Assembly (NCBI GenBank): GCA_905221605.1
Contig: CAJNDS010000575.1
Location: 1-64,000, forward strand
DNA: 64,000 nucleotides
From: Symbiodinium natans
Taxonomy: Eukaryota; Sar; Dinophyceae; Suessiales; Symbiodiniaceae
Reading direction: 5' to 3'
Shown: in pieces, positions 49,617 through 58,156 of the stretch
Numbering within the stretch: the first letter of the stretch is position 1
Layout of the letters: each line of letters opens with the position of its first letter
Program-made: the position numbers and the translations under genes
Notes under the pieces: generated by a model
The model's database searches: none
What the model was told of the DNA's origin: nothing
The model's input: only the letters and a program-made list of their open reading frames with translations

Positions 49617-50111
49617 AGACCTTGAGGCGTAAACCCACCGGGAAGGGGGGCTAGACCCCACCTGTGCACACCACAAGCGGGGGCCTACGCAGCACCCACC
49701 GCTACACCTACCCACCCGAAAAGGGGGGGAGCGGGGCACCTCTTGCAGGGCTGTACCTGTACAGTCCTGTGTAGTCCAGTTCACCCTCCAAAGAGAGGAG
49801 TAGGGTAGCGGCAGCTTTCTTTAGGCCCTCGTCCACTCTACAGTGGTGTTTGCACAACTTCCCGGCAGGGCTGCCCCAAACCGGCCCGGAATGGCCTCTG
49901 CCTTGTCTTCACTCACCCACCTTGGGGAGTATGGGCCTACACGGCAACCACCACCACACTTACCCACCCTTTAGGGGGGAGAAAGCAGGGCACCTCTTGA
50001 AGGGCTCGTAGAGCAACGTCCCAAAGAGGTCCGAACAAACCCTCCAAAGTGAGGAGTAAGTGTGGTAGAAGTTTTAGGCTCCTCCACCAAAGGTGGAAAA
50101 CCCAAGGACGG
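49617..50111 (+). repeat. LINE-2 3' untranslated region with about 155-bp duplication
   Basis: The block GGGCCTAC...CCACC...ACCTACCCACCC, AGGGGGGGAGCGGGGCACC, TCTTGCAGGGCT, ACCCTCCAAAGAGAGGAGTA at 49681-49840 recurs, diverged, at 49933-50090. No ORF. It ends at hairpin copy 3. Confidence 0.75.
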
Positions 50112-50168
50112 TTTAGGAATTGCCGTTTCGGCGGCCGCGCCTCGCGCTCCGAGAAGAAAGTTTTTGAC
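50112..50168 (+). repeat. multi-hairpin motif, copy 3
   Basis: GGTTTAGGAATTGCCGTTTC, GGCGGCCGCGC, CTCGCGCTCCGAG and AAGAAAGTTTTTGAC. It closes the LINE-2 unit. The stems GCCGTTTCGGC and GCGC-type are kept, the outer left arm is not. It may be the 3' terminal structure of the LINE. Confidence 0.85.
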
Positions 50169-50235
50169 TTCCTTGTGAGTGCCTTTACAGTTGACAGGAT
50201 GTCTTGCACATGTGACATGAACCACGAGTTTGCAT

Positions 50236-50710
50236 TGCGTGAGTTGAGAACTGTGCTTGAACCGTTTGTTTTGTGTTAGCAGAAACAGGCATGGACATAG
50301 CATGTTTGGAGCTTGGCTTGAAAGTGTTTCTTGCTTTGAGCTTGACGTGAGATGCTTGGAGTGTGCATGATGAGCAGGGAAGCGCCCGAGATGCTTTAGG
50401 AGCATCCTTGAAGAAGTGCGTGTTGCTCTGAGTTTGCTCTTCAAACCTTGGCCGCCGACCCTCGCTTCGCTCGTGTCGTCGTACTGAGGTTCGAGCAGAG
50501 TGGCTGTGCACTTGTATGCTTGTTTTGCTGAAGCACGGAAGTCCTGAGAAGCATTAGGACGTTTGCATGTGTTCCTCCTTTGTTTAACAAAGTTGAGATG
50601 GAATTCACGAAAGTGAAGCTGCGCTGACTCTGCGAGAGACTTGCCGAACACCTCTGGTGTTTTGGCTCAAGCGTGGAGTGAAAAAGAGCTCTGCGTTTTT
50701 CACAGGTAGC
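50236..50710 (+). repeat. dispersed repeat R, copy 2
   Basis: Direct match to 32136-32581, with small insertions (for example TTGCTCTGAG and CGTACTGAGGTTCGAG). Contains GTTTTGGCTCAAG at 50659-50671. Confidence 0.9.
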
Positions 50711-51138
50711 AAGGATAACCTTCACTTTATCCTTACTTGGAGGATGCAACCTTCTAGGTTTGTTCAGCTGCCGGTGCTTTCAGAGATTTTGCACAGGGGG
50801 TCTGCTGCAACTTGGGCTGTGGTGCGAAGCACTCTCCGTGGCAATTTTTTCAAATTTTCCAAAATGCAAGTTTCAGCACTTTTCAAGCTTTTTGGAGTTA
50901 ATTTTCATTGTTTGCAGGCTTCGCTGGGTTGTTGTTTAGCTCTGTGCAGTGGTCTTAGCCGGAATTTACCCAGACCGAATTTCTGAAAGCTGCATATTTT
51001 CAGAAATTTGGATTTTTGTTTTTGAAAACCATGAAAAATGTGTTTTTTTCTTTTGTTGAAAACTTTTTTGTTTGCTTCCATTTTACCTGGCAAGATAGCA
51101 TGTAGGAATTCCAAAATGATTTGTTTTTGAACCAACCA
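50711..51138. other. T-rich sequence, no gene
   Basis: Composition changes sharply to T-rich text with TTTTTGAAA/TTTTCAAA phrases. No supported ORF. Confidence 0.55.
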
Positions 51139-51764
51139 TTCCACAGAATGCATTTTAGATTTTTTGGACGCCACGTTTCTTACAATGTTTTTTGAAAATT
51201 TTCAAAATTTAAAATTTTGATCCAAACCAAGCCGGTTGGCTTAGTTGCAAAAAGTTAGTAAGGCTCATTTTGTTTTCAGATCATTTCGTTGACAATGTTT
51301 CTCAAACAAGGAAAAGTTGAAAAAAAAACATCAAGTGATGTTTTTAGAATTGTGCTTAAGCGATTTTGTTTCTGAACCAAGACATTGCAAAATCAGTATT
51401 TAACACTGCAGACTTTGAAATGCTTGAAAACCAGTGTTTCCTGTTTTAAATGTTTTTTCATTTTTGGAAATTTTGAAAACAATCTGCTTTGACCAAGGCA
51501 ACTTTGAAACCAGTGTTTTTCTGGTTTTAAATGTTTTTTATGTTTGAAATTACAAAAATAATTTGCTTAACAGGGCATCTCCAATTTGCTCAAGTTTGGT
51601 GTTGTCTTGCATGTGTCAAGCCAAACAGCTGAAAAACACAGCGAAAGTTTTTTTGAGGTTATGTTTCTTTGCTGGTAGCTTTGTTTAGCCTTTGCAGGTG
51701 CAAACAGGAAAAATGCAAGTCAAGCAGCAGAAAAAAATGGGCTGAGTTTGAAGTCTTGGCTTGG
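51139..51764 (+). repeat. T-rich direct repeat T, copy 1
   Basis: Shares GATCCAAACCAAGCCGGTTGGC, TTTCGTTGACAATGTTTCTC, TTTGAAATGCTTGAAACCAG-like phrases and the ending GCTGAGTTTGAAGTCTTGG with 52058-52626. Confidence 0.85.
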
Positions 51765-51854
51765 ACGCGAACAGGGGAAACCGGTAGATGGGCTGCGACG
51801 ACCGCAATTGCAGACTGCGACGGCAACGCGTGGGTGGTGGTGGCGGGCCGTGGG

Positions 51855-51925
51855 AGTCATGACTCAATAACTCATGACTCATGACTATGACATGACTCAT
51901 GACTTATAACTCATGACTCCCATGT
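51855..51925. repeat. ACTCATGACT tandem repeat
   Basis: Seven to eight units of CATGACT or ACTCATGACT, many forming the palindrome ATGAGTCAT. It lies between the two T repeats; the motif also appears at 52044-52056 at the start of copy 2. Confidence 0.9.
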
Positions 51926-52057
51926 TTTTGCACTTTCGTTTGATGTTGGTTTGATGGTAGGTGCGCCGTCTCATCCCTCTTTGAATCTCATTGCTCTAGC
52001 TTACTGGGGCGCTGTTGCGTCGAAGAAGCAGTGGAGGAAAAAAATGACTCATGACTT

Positions 52058-52626
52058 CCACAAAATACATTCTGTTTTTTTTGAACGCCGCGTTTTTTCT
52101 AATGTTTTTTGAGATTTTCAATATGTTAAATTTTGATCCAAAGCAAGCCGGTTGGCTCAGTTTCAAAAAGTTAGTATGGATCATCTTGTTCATTTCGTTG
52201 ACAATGTTTCTCAAACAAGGAAAAATTGAACAAAAATCAATTAACGTTTTTTTTTGATTTTGTTTTTCAGGCAAGTTTGTTCAGAGCGATTCTGTTTCTA
52301 AACAAGGCATTCCAAAATTATTATTCATATTGCAGACTTTGAAATGCTTCGAAACCAGTTTTTTTCTGTGTTTTAAACGTTTTTTCATGTTTGAAATTTT
52401 AAAAACAATTTGCTTTAAAAACGTAGCAAAAGAGCATCTCCAATTTGCATCTCAAGTATGGTGTGGCCTGCATGTGTCAAGCCAGGACAGCTGAAAAACA
52501 CAGACCAAGTTCTTTGAAGTCCTGTTTCATTGCTGGTGGTTTTGTTTCAGCCTTTTCTGCAAACAGGAAAAAATGCACGTCAAGCCAAACAGCAGAAAAG
52601 AAAGATGAGCTGAGTTTGAAGTCTTG
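52058..52626 (+). repeat. T-rich direct repeat T, copy 2
   Basis: Duplicate of 51139-51764, about 85% by eye, about 900 bp downstream. Confidence 0.85.
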
Positions 52627-53140
52627 GAACCCTAGACCCTCAGGCCTCAACCCTAGACCAGAACGCAGAAACTTTCATGGTCCAGGAAGGGTTTAGGGCA
52701 CGCGAAAACACGAAAGGAGCAATGGACTGGCTTCGACGTCTGTTTGTCGGTTCAAACAGAGTACCTTTGAGCCTAAAAACCCGACCCTCAAACCTGAAAA
52801 TAAACCCTGGACACTTAGCTCCGTCGTAGGTAATGGGGCCATGTAATCCATGTGGCCCCCTGATTTGATGCCAAGCAGAGAGTGCTTCGCACCCCCATTT
52901 TGCCGTCAGGCAAAAAACCCAAGTCCCCTGCACCTGCTGAAAGAGGTTGCGGATGGCATTGGTTGGCTCGGGCTTAAACTGCGCCTTGCACCTGGGGTCC
53001 TTTTTAAAACTGCATGCAACTGAAAGTTTTTGCGAAACATTTTTAGTCATACTTTATGCTTAGGGCCTTGCCTTTTGCAGGCAACTACTGCATAAGCTTC
53101 TTGCCGGAGTCTTGGATCCGCCATACAGGGCCCCCCGCTA
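52627..53140. other. no recognised gene
   Basis: Begins with telomere-like AACCCTAGACCC phrases, then unique-looking sequence. No family motif. Confidence 0.45.
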
Positions 53141-53147
53141 TACAGTT

Positions 53148-53640
53148 TTGGGCCTTCCACCAGACACTCCAGAAGGACATGCTTCCAATCTGCTTTCTCG
53201 TGGCATTGGAGGCACACTTTGACAGCAGAGGCAGCAAGTTGAGGCCTGGTTCCAGCTTAAGAAGCGCTGGTAGGAAAGGAAGAGCTGCTGAAGAGAACAT
53301 GGGGCCTCACCGTCCAAAGGCTGGAAGAGGTAGCAGGTGGCAAAGAGCCCTTTGGCAGCCACGGTTGCGTACCTGCTTGACATGGATTGGCAGCCAAGAG
53401 GCAGTGATGAATGGTACCACACACACCCCACAGCAGAAGTGTCGTGTCTTAGATCTCCTCCAGCAACCAGAAGAAGGTGAACCACCGCATCGCCACTGGT
53501 CTTGCTGCCTCTGAGCTACAGGAGGGAGTCGACTGGACAGTAGGAACCACGAAAGAGGTGCGTCAGCAGGGTGCCTATTTTCTGTTTGCCACACTGTTCA
53601 GCCAAGGCAATCCGGAGCTCTTGATGGGCCCATCACCTTT
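53148..53640 (+). pseudogene. LINE-1-family relic, rearranged
   Basis: The plus strand at 53240-53550 matches the LINE-1 linker (QVEAWFQLKKRW, LDLLQQ, EGVDWTVG). Flanking pieces match LINE-1 reversed: 53160-53225 to the Cys-knuckle region (20200-20270) and 53560-53625 to about 19640-19690. No intact frame. Confidence 0.7.
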
Positions 53641-54160
53641 GCTCAAAGGGGGGCTTAAGGGGGGGCTTAAGGGGGGGGCTCTTAAAAGGGGGGCTTTAAG
53701 GGGGGGGCAAAGGGGGGGGCTTTGGAGAAGACCCTTTGAAGGGCTTCAAGGGGGCTTAAAGGGGGCTAAAGGGGGGGGCTTAAGGGGGGGCTTAAGGGCT
53801 TAAGGGGGGCTGAAGGGGGGGCTTAAGGGGGGGCTTAAGGGGGGGCTTAAGGGGGGGCTTAGGGGCTTAAAGGGGGGCTTAAAGGGGGGCTTAAAGGGGG
53901 GCTTGAAGGGGGGCTTAAAGGGGGGCTTAAAGGGGGGCTTAAAGGGGGGCTTAAAGGGGGCTTGAAGGGGGGGCTTAAAGGGGTGCTTAAAGGAGGCTTC
54001 AAGGGGGGCTTAAAGGGGGCTTCAAGGGGGGCTTGAAGGGGGGCTTCAAGGGGGCTTTGAAGGGGGCTTAAGGTGAAGGGGGGGGGGGCTTCAAGGGGGG
54101 GGGGCTAGAGAGGCTGAAGGGGGAGGGCTTAAAGGGGCTGAAAAAAGGGGGTTTAAGGGC
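53641..54160 (+). repeat. G-rich GGGGGGCTTAAA minisatellite
   Basis: About 40 degenerate 10-15 bp units (AAGGGGGGCTTAAAGG and variants). Runs of 5-9 G spaced by 6-8 bases could form G-quadruplexes on the plus strand. Contains CTTAAG palindromes. Strong G strand bias. Confidence 0.93.
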
Positions 54161-54185
54161 GACCCGAAACATTACTTTATCTTGA

Positions 54186-55915
54186 AGAGGTGGCGCCTAT
54201 GGAGTACCACGCCTACCAGCCCAAACGACGCGCGTGTCGCGCCTACCAGCATTTGGCGAGCCCCCCCTAGCGCGCGTGCGGCAACGGTCCTGGGCCCCTG
54301 AGTACCGCGCCTACCAGCGCAAAGGACGCATGTGTCGCGCCTGCCAACGTTTCGCGAGCCCCCCAGCACGCGCGGCAACGGTCCAGGGCCCCTAAGTACC
54401 GCGCCTGCCAGCACAAAGGACGCATGTGTCGCGCCTGCCAGCGTTTGGCGAGCCCCCCAGCGCGCGCGCGGCAAGAGTCCAAGGCCCCTGAGTACCGCGC
54501 CTGCCAGCACAAAGGACGCATGTGTCGCGCCTGCCAGCGTTTGGCGAGCCCCCAGCGCGCGCGCGGCAACGGTCCAGGGCCCCTAAGTACCGTGCCTGCC
54601 AGCACAAAGGACGCATGTGTCGCGCCTGCCAGCGTTTGGCGAGCCCCCCAGCGCGTGCGCGGCAAAGGTTCAGGAGCCCCCCAGCGCGCGCGCGGCAAAG
54701 GTCCAGGGCCCCTAAGTACCGCGCCTGCCAGCACAAACGACGCATGCGTCGCGCCTGCCAGCGTTTGGCGAGCCCCCCAGCGCGCGCGCGGCAAGGGCCC
54801 AGGGCCCCTAAGTACCGCGCCAGCCAGCACAAAGGACGCATGTGTCGCGCCTGCCAGCGTTTGGCGAGCCCCCCAGCGCGCGCGCGGCAAAGGTCCAGGG
54901 CGAGCCACCCAGGGCGCGCGCGGCAAAGGTCCAGGGGCCCTAAGTACCGCGCCTGCTAGCACAAACGACGCATGTGTCGCGCCTGCCAGCGTTTGGCGAG
55001 CCCCCCAGCGCGCGCGCGCGGCAACGGGCCAGGGCCCCTAAGTACCGCGCCTGCCAGCGCAAACGACGCATGCATCGCACCTGCCAGCGTTTGGCGAGCC
55101 CCCCAGCGCGCGCGCGGCAAGGGCCCAGGGTTCTAAGTACCGCGCCTGCCAGCACAAACGACACATGTGTCGCGCCTGCCAGCGTTTGGCGAGCCCCCCA
55201 GCGCGCGCCCGGCAAAGCTCCAGGGCCCCTAAGTACCGCGCCTGCCAGCACAAACGACGCATGAGTCGCGCCTGCCAGCGTTTGGCGAGCCCCCCAGCGC
55301 GCGCGCGGCAAAGGTCCAGCGCCCCTAAGTACCGCGCCTGCCAGCACAAACGACGCATGTGTCGCGCCTGCCAGCGTTTGGCGAGCCCCCCAGCGCGCGC
55401 GCGGCAAAGGTCCAGGGCCCCTGAGTACCGCGCCTGCCAGCACAAAGGACGCATGTGTCGCGCCTGCCAGCGTTTGGCGAGCCCCCCAGCGCGTGCGCGA
55501 CAAGGGTCCAGGGCCCCTAAGTACCGCGCCTGCCAGCACAAACGACGCATGCGTCGCGCTTGCCAGCGTTTGGCGAGCCCCCCAGCGCGCGCGCGGCAAA
55601 GGTCCAGAGCCCCTAAGTACCGCGCCTGCCAGCACAAACGACGCATGCGTCGCGCCTGCCAGCGTTTGGCGAGCCCCCCAGCGCGCGCGCGGCAAGGGCC
55701 CAGGGCCCCTAAGTACCGCGCCTGCCAGCACAAACGACGCATGTGTCGCGCCTGCCAGCGTTTGGCGAGCCCCCCAGCACGCGCGCGGCAAAGGTCCAGG
55801 GGCCCTAAGTACCGCGCCTGCCAGCACAAACGACGCATGTGTCGCGCCTGCCAGCGTTTGGCGAGCCCCCCAGCGCGCGCGCGGCAAAGGTCCAGGGCCC
55901 CTAAGTACCGCAACG
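54186..55915. repeat. 96-bp satellite, about 18 copies
   Basis: Unit landmarks: AAGTACCGCGCCTGCCAGCA, CAAACGACGCATGTGTCGCG, CCTGCCAGCGTTTGGCGAGC, CCCCCAGCGCGCGCGCGGCA, AAGGTCCAGGGCC. A few units are truncated (near 54670 and 54905). Because 96 is divisible by three and stops are rare, long frames are open on both strands; the plus one repeats YRACQHKRRMCRACQRLA. Very CpG-rich. Most units are highly alike, suggesting recent amplification. Confidence 0.95.
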
Positions 55916-55919
55916 ACGC

Positions 55920-56085
55920 ATGTGTCGCGCGCGCGAGCGCGCGCGCGCCTGATGTTGTGCAGTATGGTGATGTGTGTGCATGAGGTGCGTGATGTGCATG
56001 TATGATGTAGTGCGTGATGGAGCTATGTGGCGCATGAAGTGCGTGATGATACGTGATGTGCGTGGTGTGCGTGAAGAAAGAGGAA
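55920..56085. repeat. GCGC and GTGATG/GTGCGTGA simple sequence
   Basis: Short (GC)n run at 55928-55947, then degenerate GTGCGTGATGTGCATG-like repeats. Confidence 0.75.
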
Positions 56086-56212
56086 GAGGACGAGAAGGAA
56101 AAGAGGACGAGGAGGAGGGGAACGAGGAGGAGCAGAAGGAGGAGGCGGAGGAAGAGGAGGAGGCGGAGGAGGAGGAGGAGGAGGAGGAGGAGGAGGAGGC
56201 GGGACAGCCCCA
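56086..56212 (+). repeat. (GAG)n / GAGGAG tract
   Basis: Purine-only repeat, imperfect at the left and near-perfect GAG at 56155-56200. Confidence 0.95.
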
Positions 56213-56294
56213 AAAGTAAGAACCCCGCACAAAGATGTGGGGAAAAATATGTTTACTTGTTTATGTTTACTTATTTAAATGAGTAAACAAATTT

Positions 56295-56310
56295 GTATAT
56301 ATATATACAA

Positions 56311-56363
<53 letters not shown>

Positions 56364-56429
56364 TATATTCATATCAATAAATAAATAAATAAAAAAAAAT
56401 ATATATATGTATATATATATTTATATTAA

Positions 56430-56465
<36 letters not shown>
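56295..56465. repeat. (AT)n-rich region
   Basis: Two long AT-dinucleotide runs (about 56320-56360 and 56435-56465) with ATAA and TATG patches between. Confidence 0.95.
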
Positions 56466-56469
<4 letters not shown>

Positions 56470-56475
56470 GGGGGG

Positions 56476-56952
56476 GGCTGCTCCTAAGATGTGGCTTCCA
56501 GAGTGCTCCAAGGAATCTTATTCTTAGGAGCAGCCCCAAAAAATCAATCAATATATATGTATATCTTTGTTTAAACAGATGTATTGATATATTGATATTA
56601 CAACTGTGGCCCCTGCTCATAAGAATAAGATTCCCCCAGGCACTCTCGAAACCAGTTTTTAGGAGCAGCCCCCAGCCCCCGAAAAAATATCAAAATATTT
56701 ATAGGTATTTTTATTTTGGTTCCTGCTCCTAATAACAGATTCCCCCAAGCACTCTCAAAACCAAATCTTAGGAGCAGCCCCCAGCCCCCAAAAAATATTA
56801 ATATCAATGTTAATACTAACATTAATATTAATATTAAGATTAACACTAAATATTCATATTTTATATTAATATTCATATATGTATATACAAATATGTTTGG
56901 TCCTAAGAATTAAATTCCCCCAGCACTCTCAAAACCAAATCATAGGAGCCGC
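56476..56952. repeat. four copies of a small fold-back element
   Basis: Units at about 56476-56535, 56608-56670, 56719-56780 and 56898-56952. Each starts near GGCTGCTCCTAAGA or CTGCTCCTAA and ends TCTTAGGAGCAGCC. Units 2-4 share the interior ATTCCCCCAGCACTCTCAAAACCA. Unit 1 reads the interior in the opposite sense (GTGGCTTCCAGAGTGCTCC). The arms give about 12-14 bp stems. Spacers are AT-rich, some with CCCCCAGCCCC tails. Confidence 0.8.
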
Positions 56953-57129
56953 CTCAGCCCCCCAAAACTATTAGTATACATTCCCCAAAAATATTAAAAT
57001 GTATTAATAGTTTCCCTGAAGTCTCTCGACTTCAACATGTTCGCTTGCCTCTTCGAACTTTCATTTATAGAGTTGATTGAAAGGTCTCCTAATTATACAC
57101 AAAATAATTCAAAAAATAGCGCAAACCCT
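56953..57129. other. AT-rich spacer
   Basis: No gene or repeat recognised. Confidence 0.5.
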
Positions 57130-57465
57130 CGTAATTTAGCAGGCCCCAGGGCGCTTTTTTTTTACGTTTAGGGCATAGTATTTTAGGGTTTAGGACTTTA
57201 GCGCTTTAGGGCTTTAGGATTTAGGACTTAGGGTTTTGGAGTTTCCGTTACGGTTTAGGGCTTTAGGGTTTAGAGTCTTCGGGTGTTGGGCGCTTTCGTG
57301 GAGTGCAGAAAAACGTTTTTTCCTTATGGTTTTGAGTTTATGGTTTTGGAAGTGGAGCTGAAGTTGAGCCTAGCGTTTAGGATTTGCGTTTAAGGGTTTG
57401 GAATTTGGGACCAGGGTTGAGTTTTTAGGGTTTCAGGTTTAAAGTTTAGGTTTTAGTGATTGGAA
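57130..57465. repeat. degenerate TTTAGGG (telomere-like) stretch
   Basis: Many TTTAGGG, TTTAGGA and TTTAGGC variants on the plus strand. The opposite strand orientation is seen in module copies 1-3 at the window start. It is interstitial and too degenerate for a chromosome end. Confidence 0.8.
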
Positions 57466-57639
57466 CCTTGCATCTTCAAATATCCATTACTATATGTCCA
57501 GAGGTCACTGAGTGTCGTTCTCAATTATGTAGTGCTAATTTAGGTACCGTTTAAATTGCATTCTATATACAAAAGAAGAAATCCTTGACAAAATCGACCC
57601 TAAAGGCATCGGGCTCATAGGAATATACATGTATACATA

Positions 57640-57678
57640 TGTATATATATATATATATATATCTGTGTGTGTGTGTAC
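57640..57678. repeat. (AT)n(GT)n microsatellite
   Basis: TATATATATATATATAT followed by CTGTGTGTGTGTG. Confidence 0.95.
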
Positions 57679-57778
57679 TGTGAGCAGGTCAAAGCATGCA
57701 TGGTTTGCTTGCTTAGTGCTAGTGCAGCGTGTTGTTTTCCTTTGCATGTGTAGTTTTGCAATTCGTAACAATGCCAAT

Positions 57779-57791
57779 GTTTTGGCTCAAG
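57779..57791 (+). other. spliced-leader 3' fragment
   Basis: GTTTTGGCTCAAG, a 12-13 base match to the DinoSL 3' end, about 365 bp upstream of the Gypsy-like ORF. Possible relic of a trans-spliced element transcript. Confidence 0.5.
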
Positions 57792-58156
57792 TACCGAGCT
57801 TGTGCCTTTGAGCACGGTAGTTTCGTACAGTAGCTCTTAGGTTGCTGTGCGGTCCGACCGGACGCACTCAGGCGTAGCTGCACAAGTGCTTGAACTCGCG
57901 AAGTCGTAAAACAGCGTGGCCGGGCTGTGATTGCATTGGTTTAGTGCAAGTCCAGTGCTGGTCGACTTCACAATTGGGGGCTGTTCTGGGAAACGTACAG
58001 CTCTTGTGCCTACGGCCCGAGTGGGCAAGCATTGCTTTGCTTGTCTGTCGCGGTCCGTGACCTGGACGCGTGGACTGTGTGCCACGCTTGCGGCCTGTTA
58101 ACCAAGGCGCGGCGCTCCGTGTGCCACGCCTGCGGCCTGCTAACCAAGGCGCGGCG
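57792..58156 (+). promoter_or_regulatory. presumed 5' leader of the Gypsy-like element
   Basis: No LTR pair can be shown because the element leaves the window. A 42-bp tandem duplication (about 58075-58156; GTGCCACGCNTGCGGCCTG, TAACCAAGGCGCGGCG) lies directly before the ATG. Confidence 0.4.

Noticed and set aside
54186-55983. Long frames through the 96-bp satellite as real proteins
   Set aside because: They are open on both strands with equal repeat structure and have no start context or unique domain; kept only as a finding to test.
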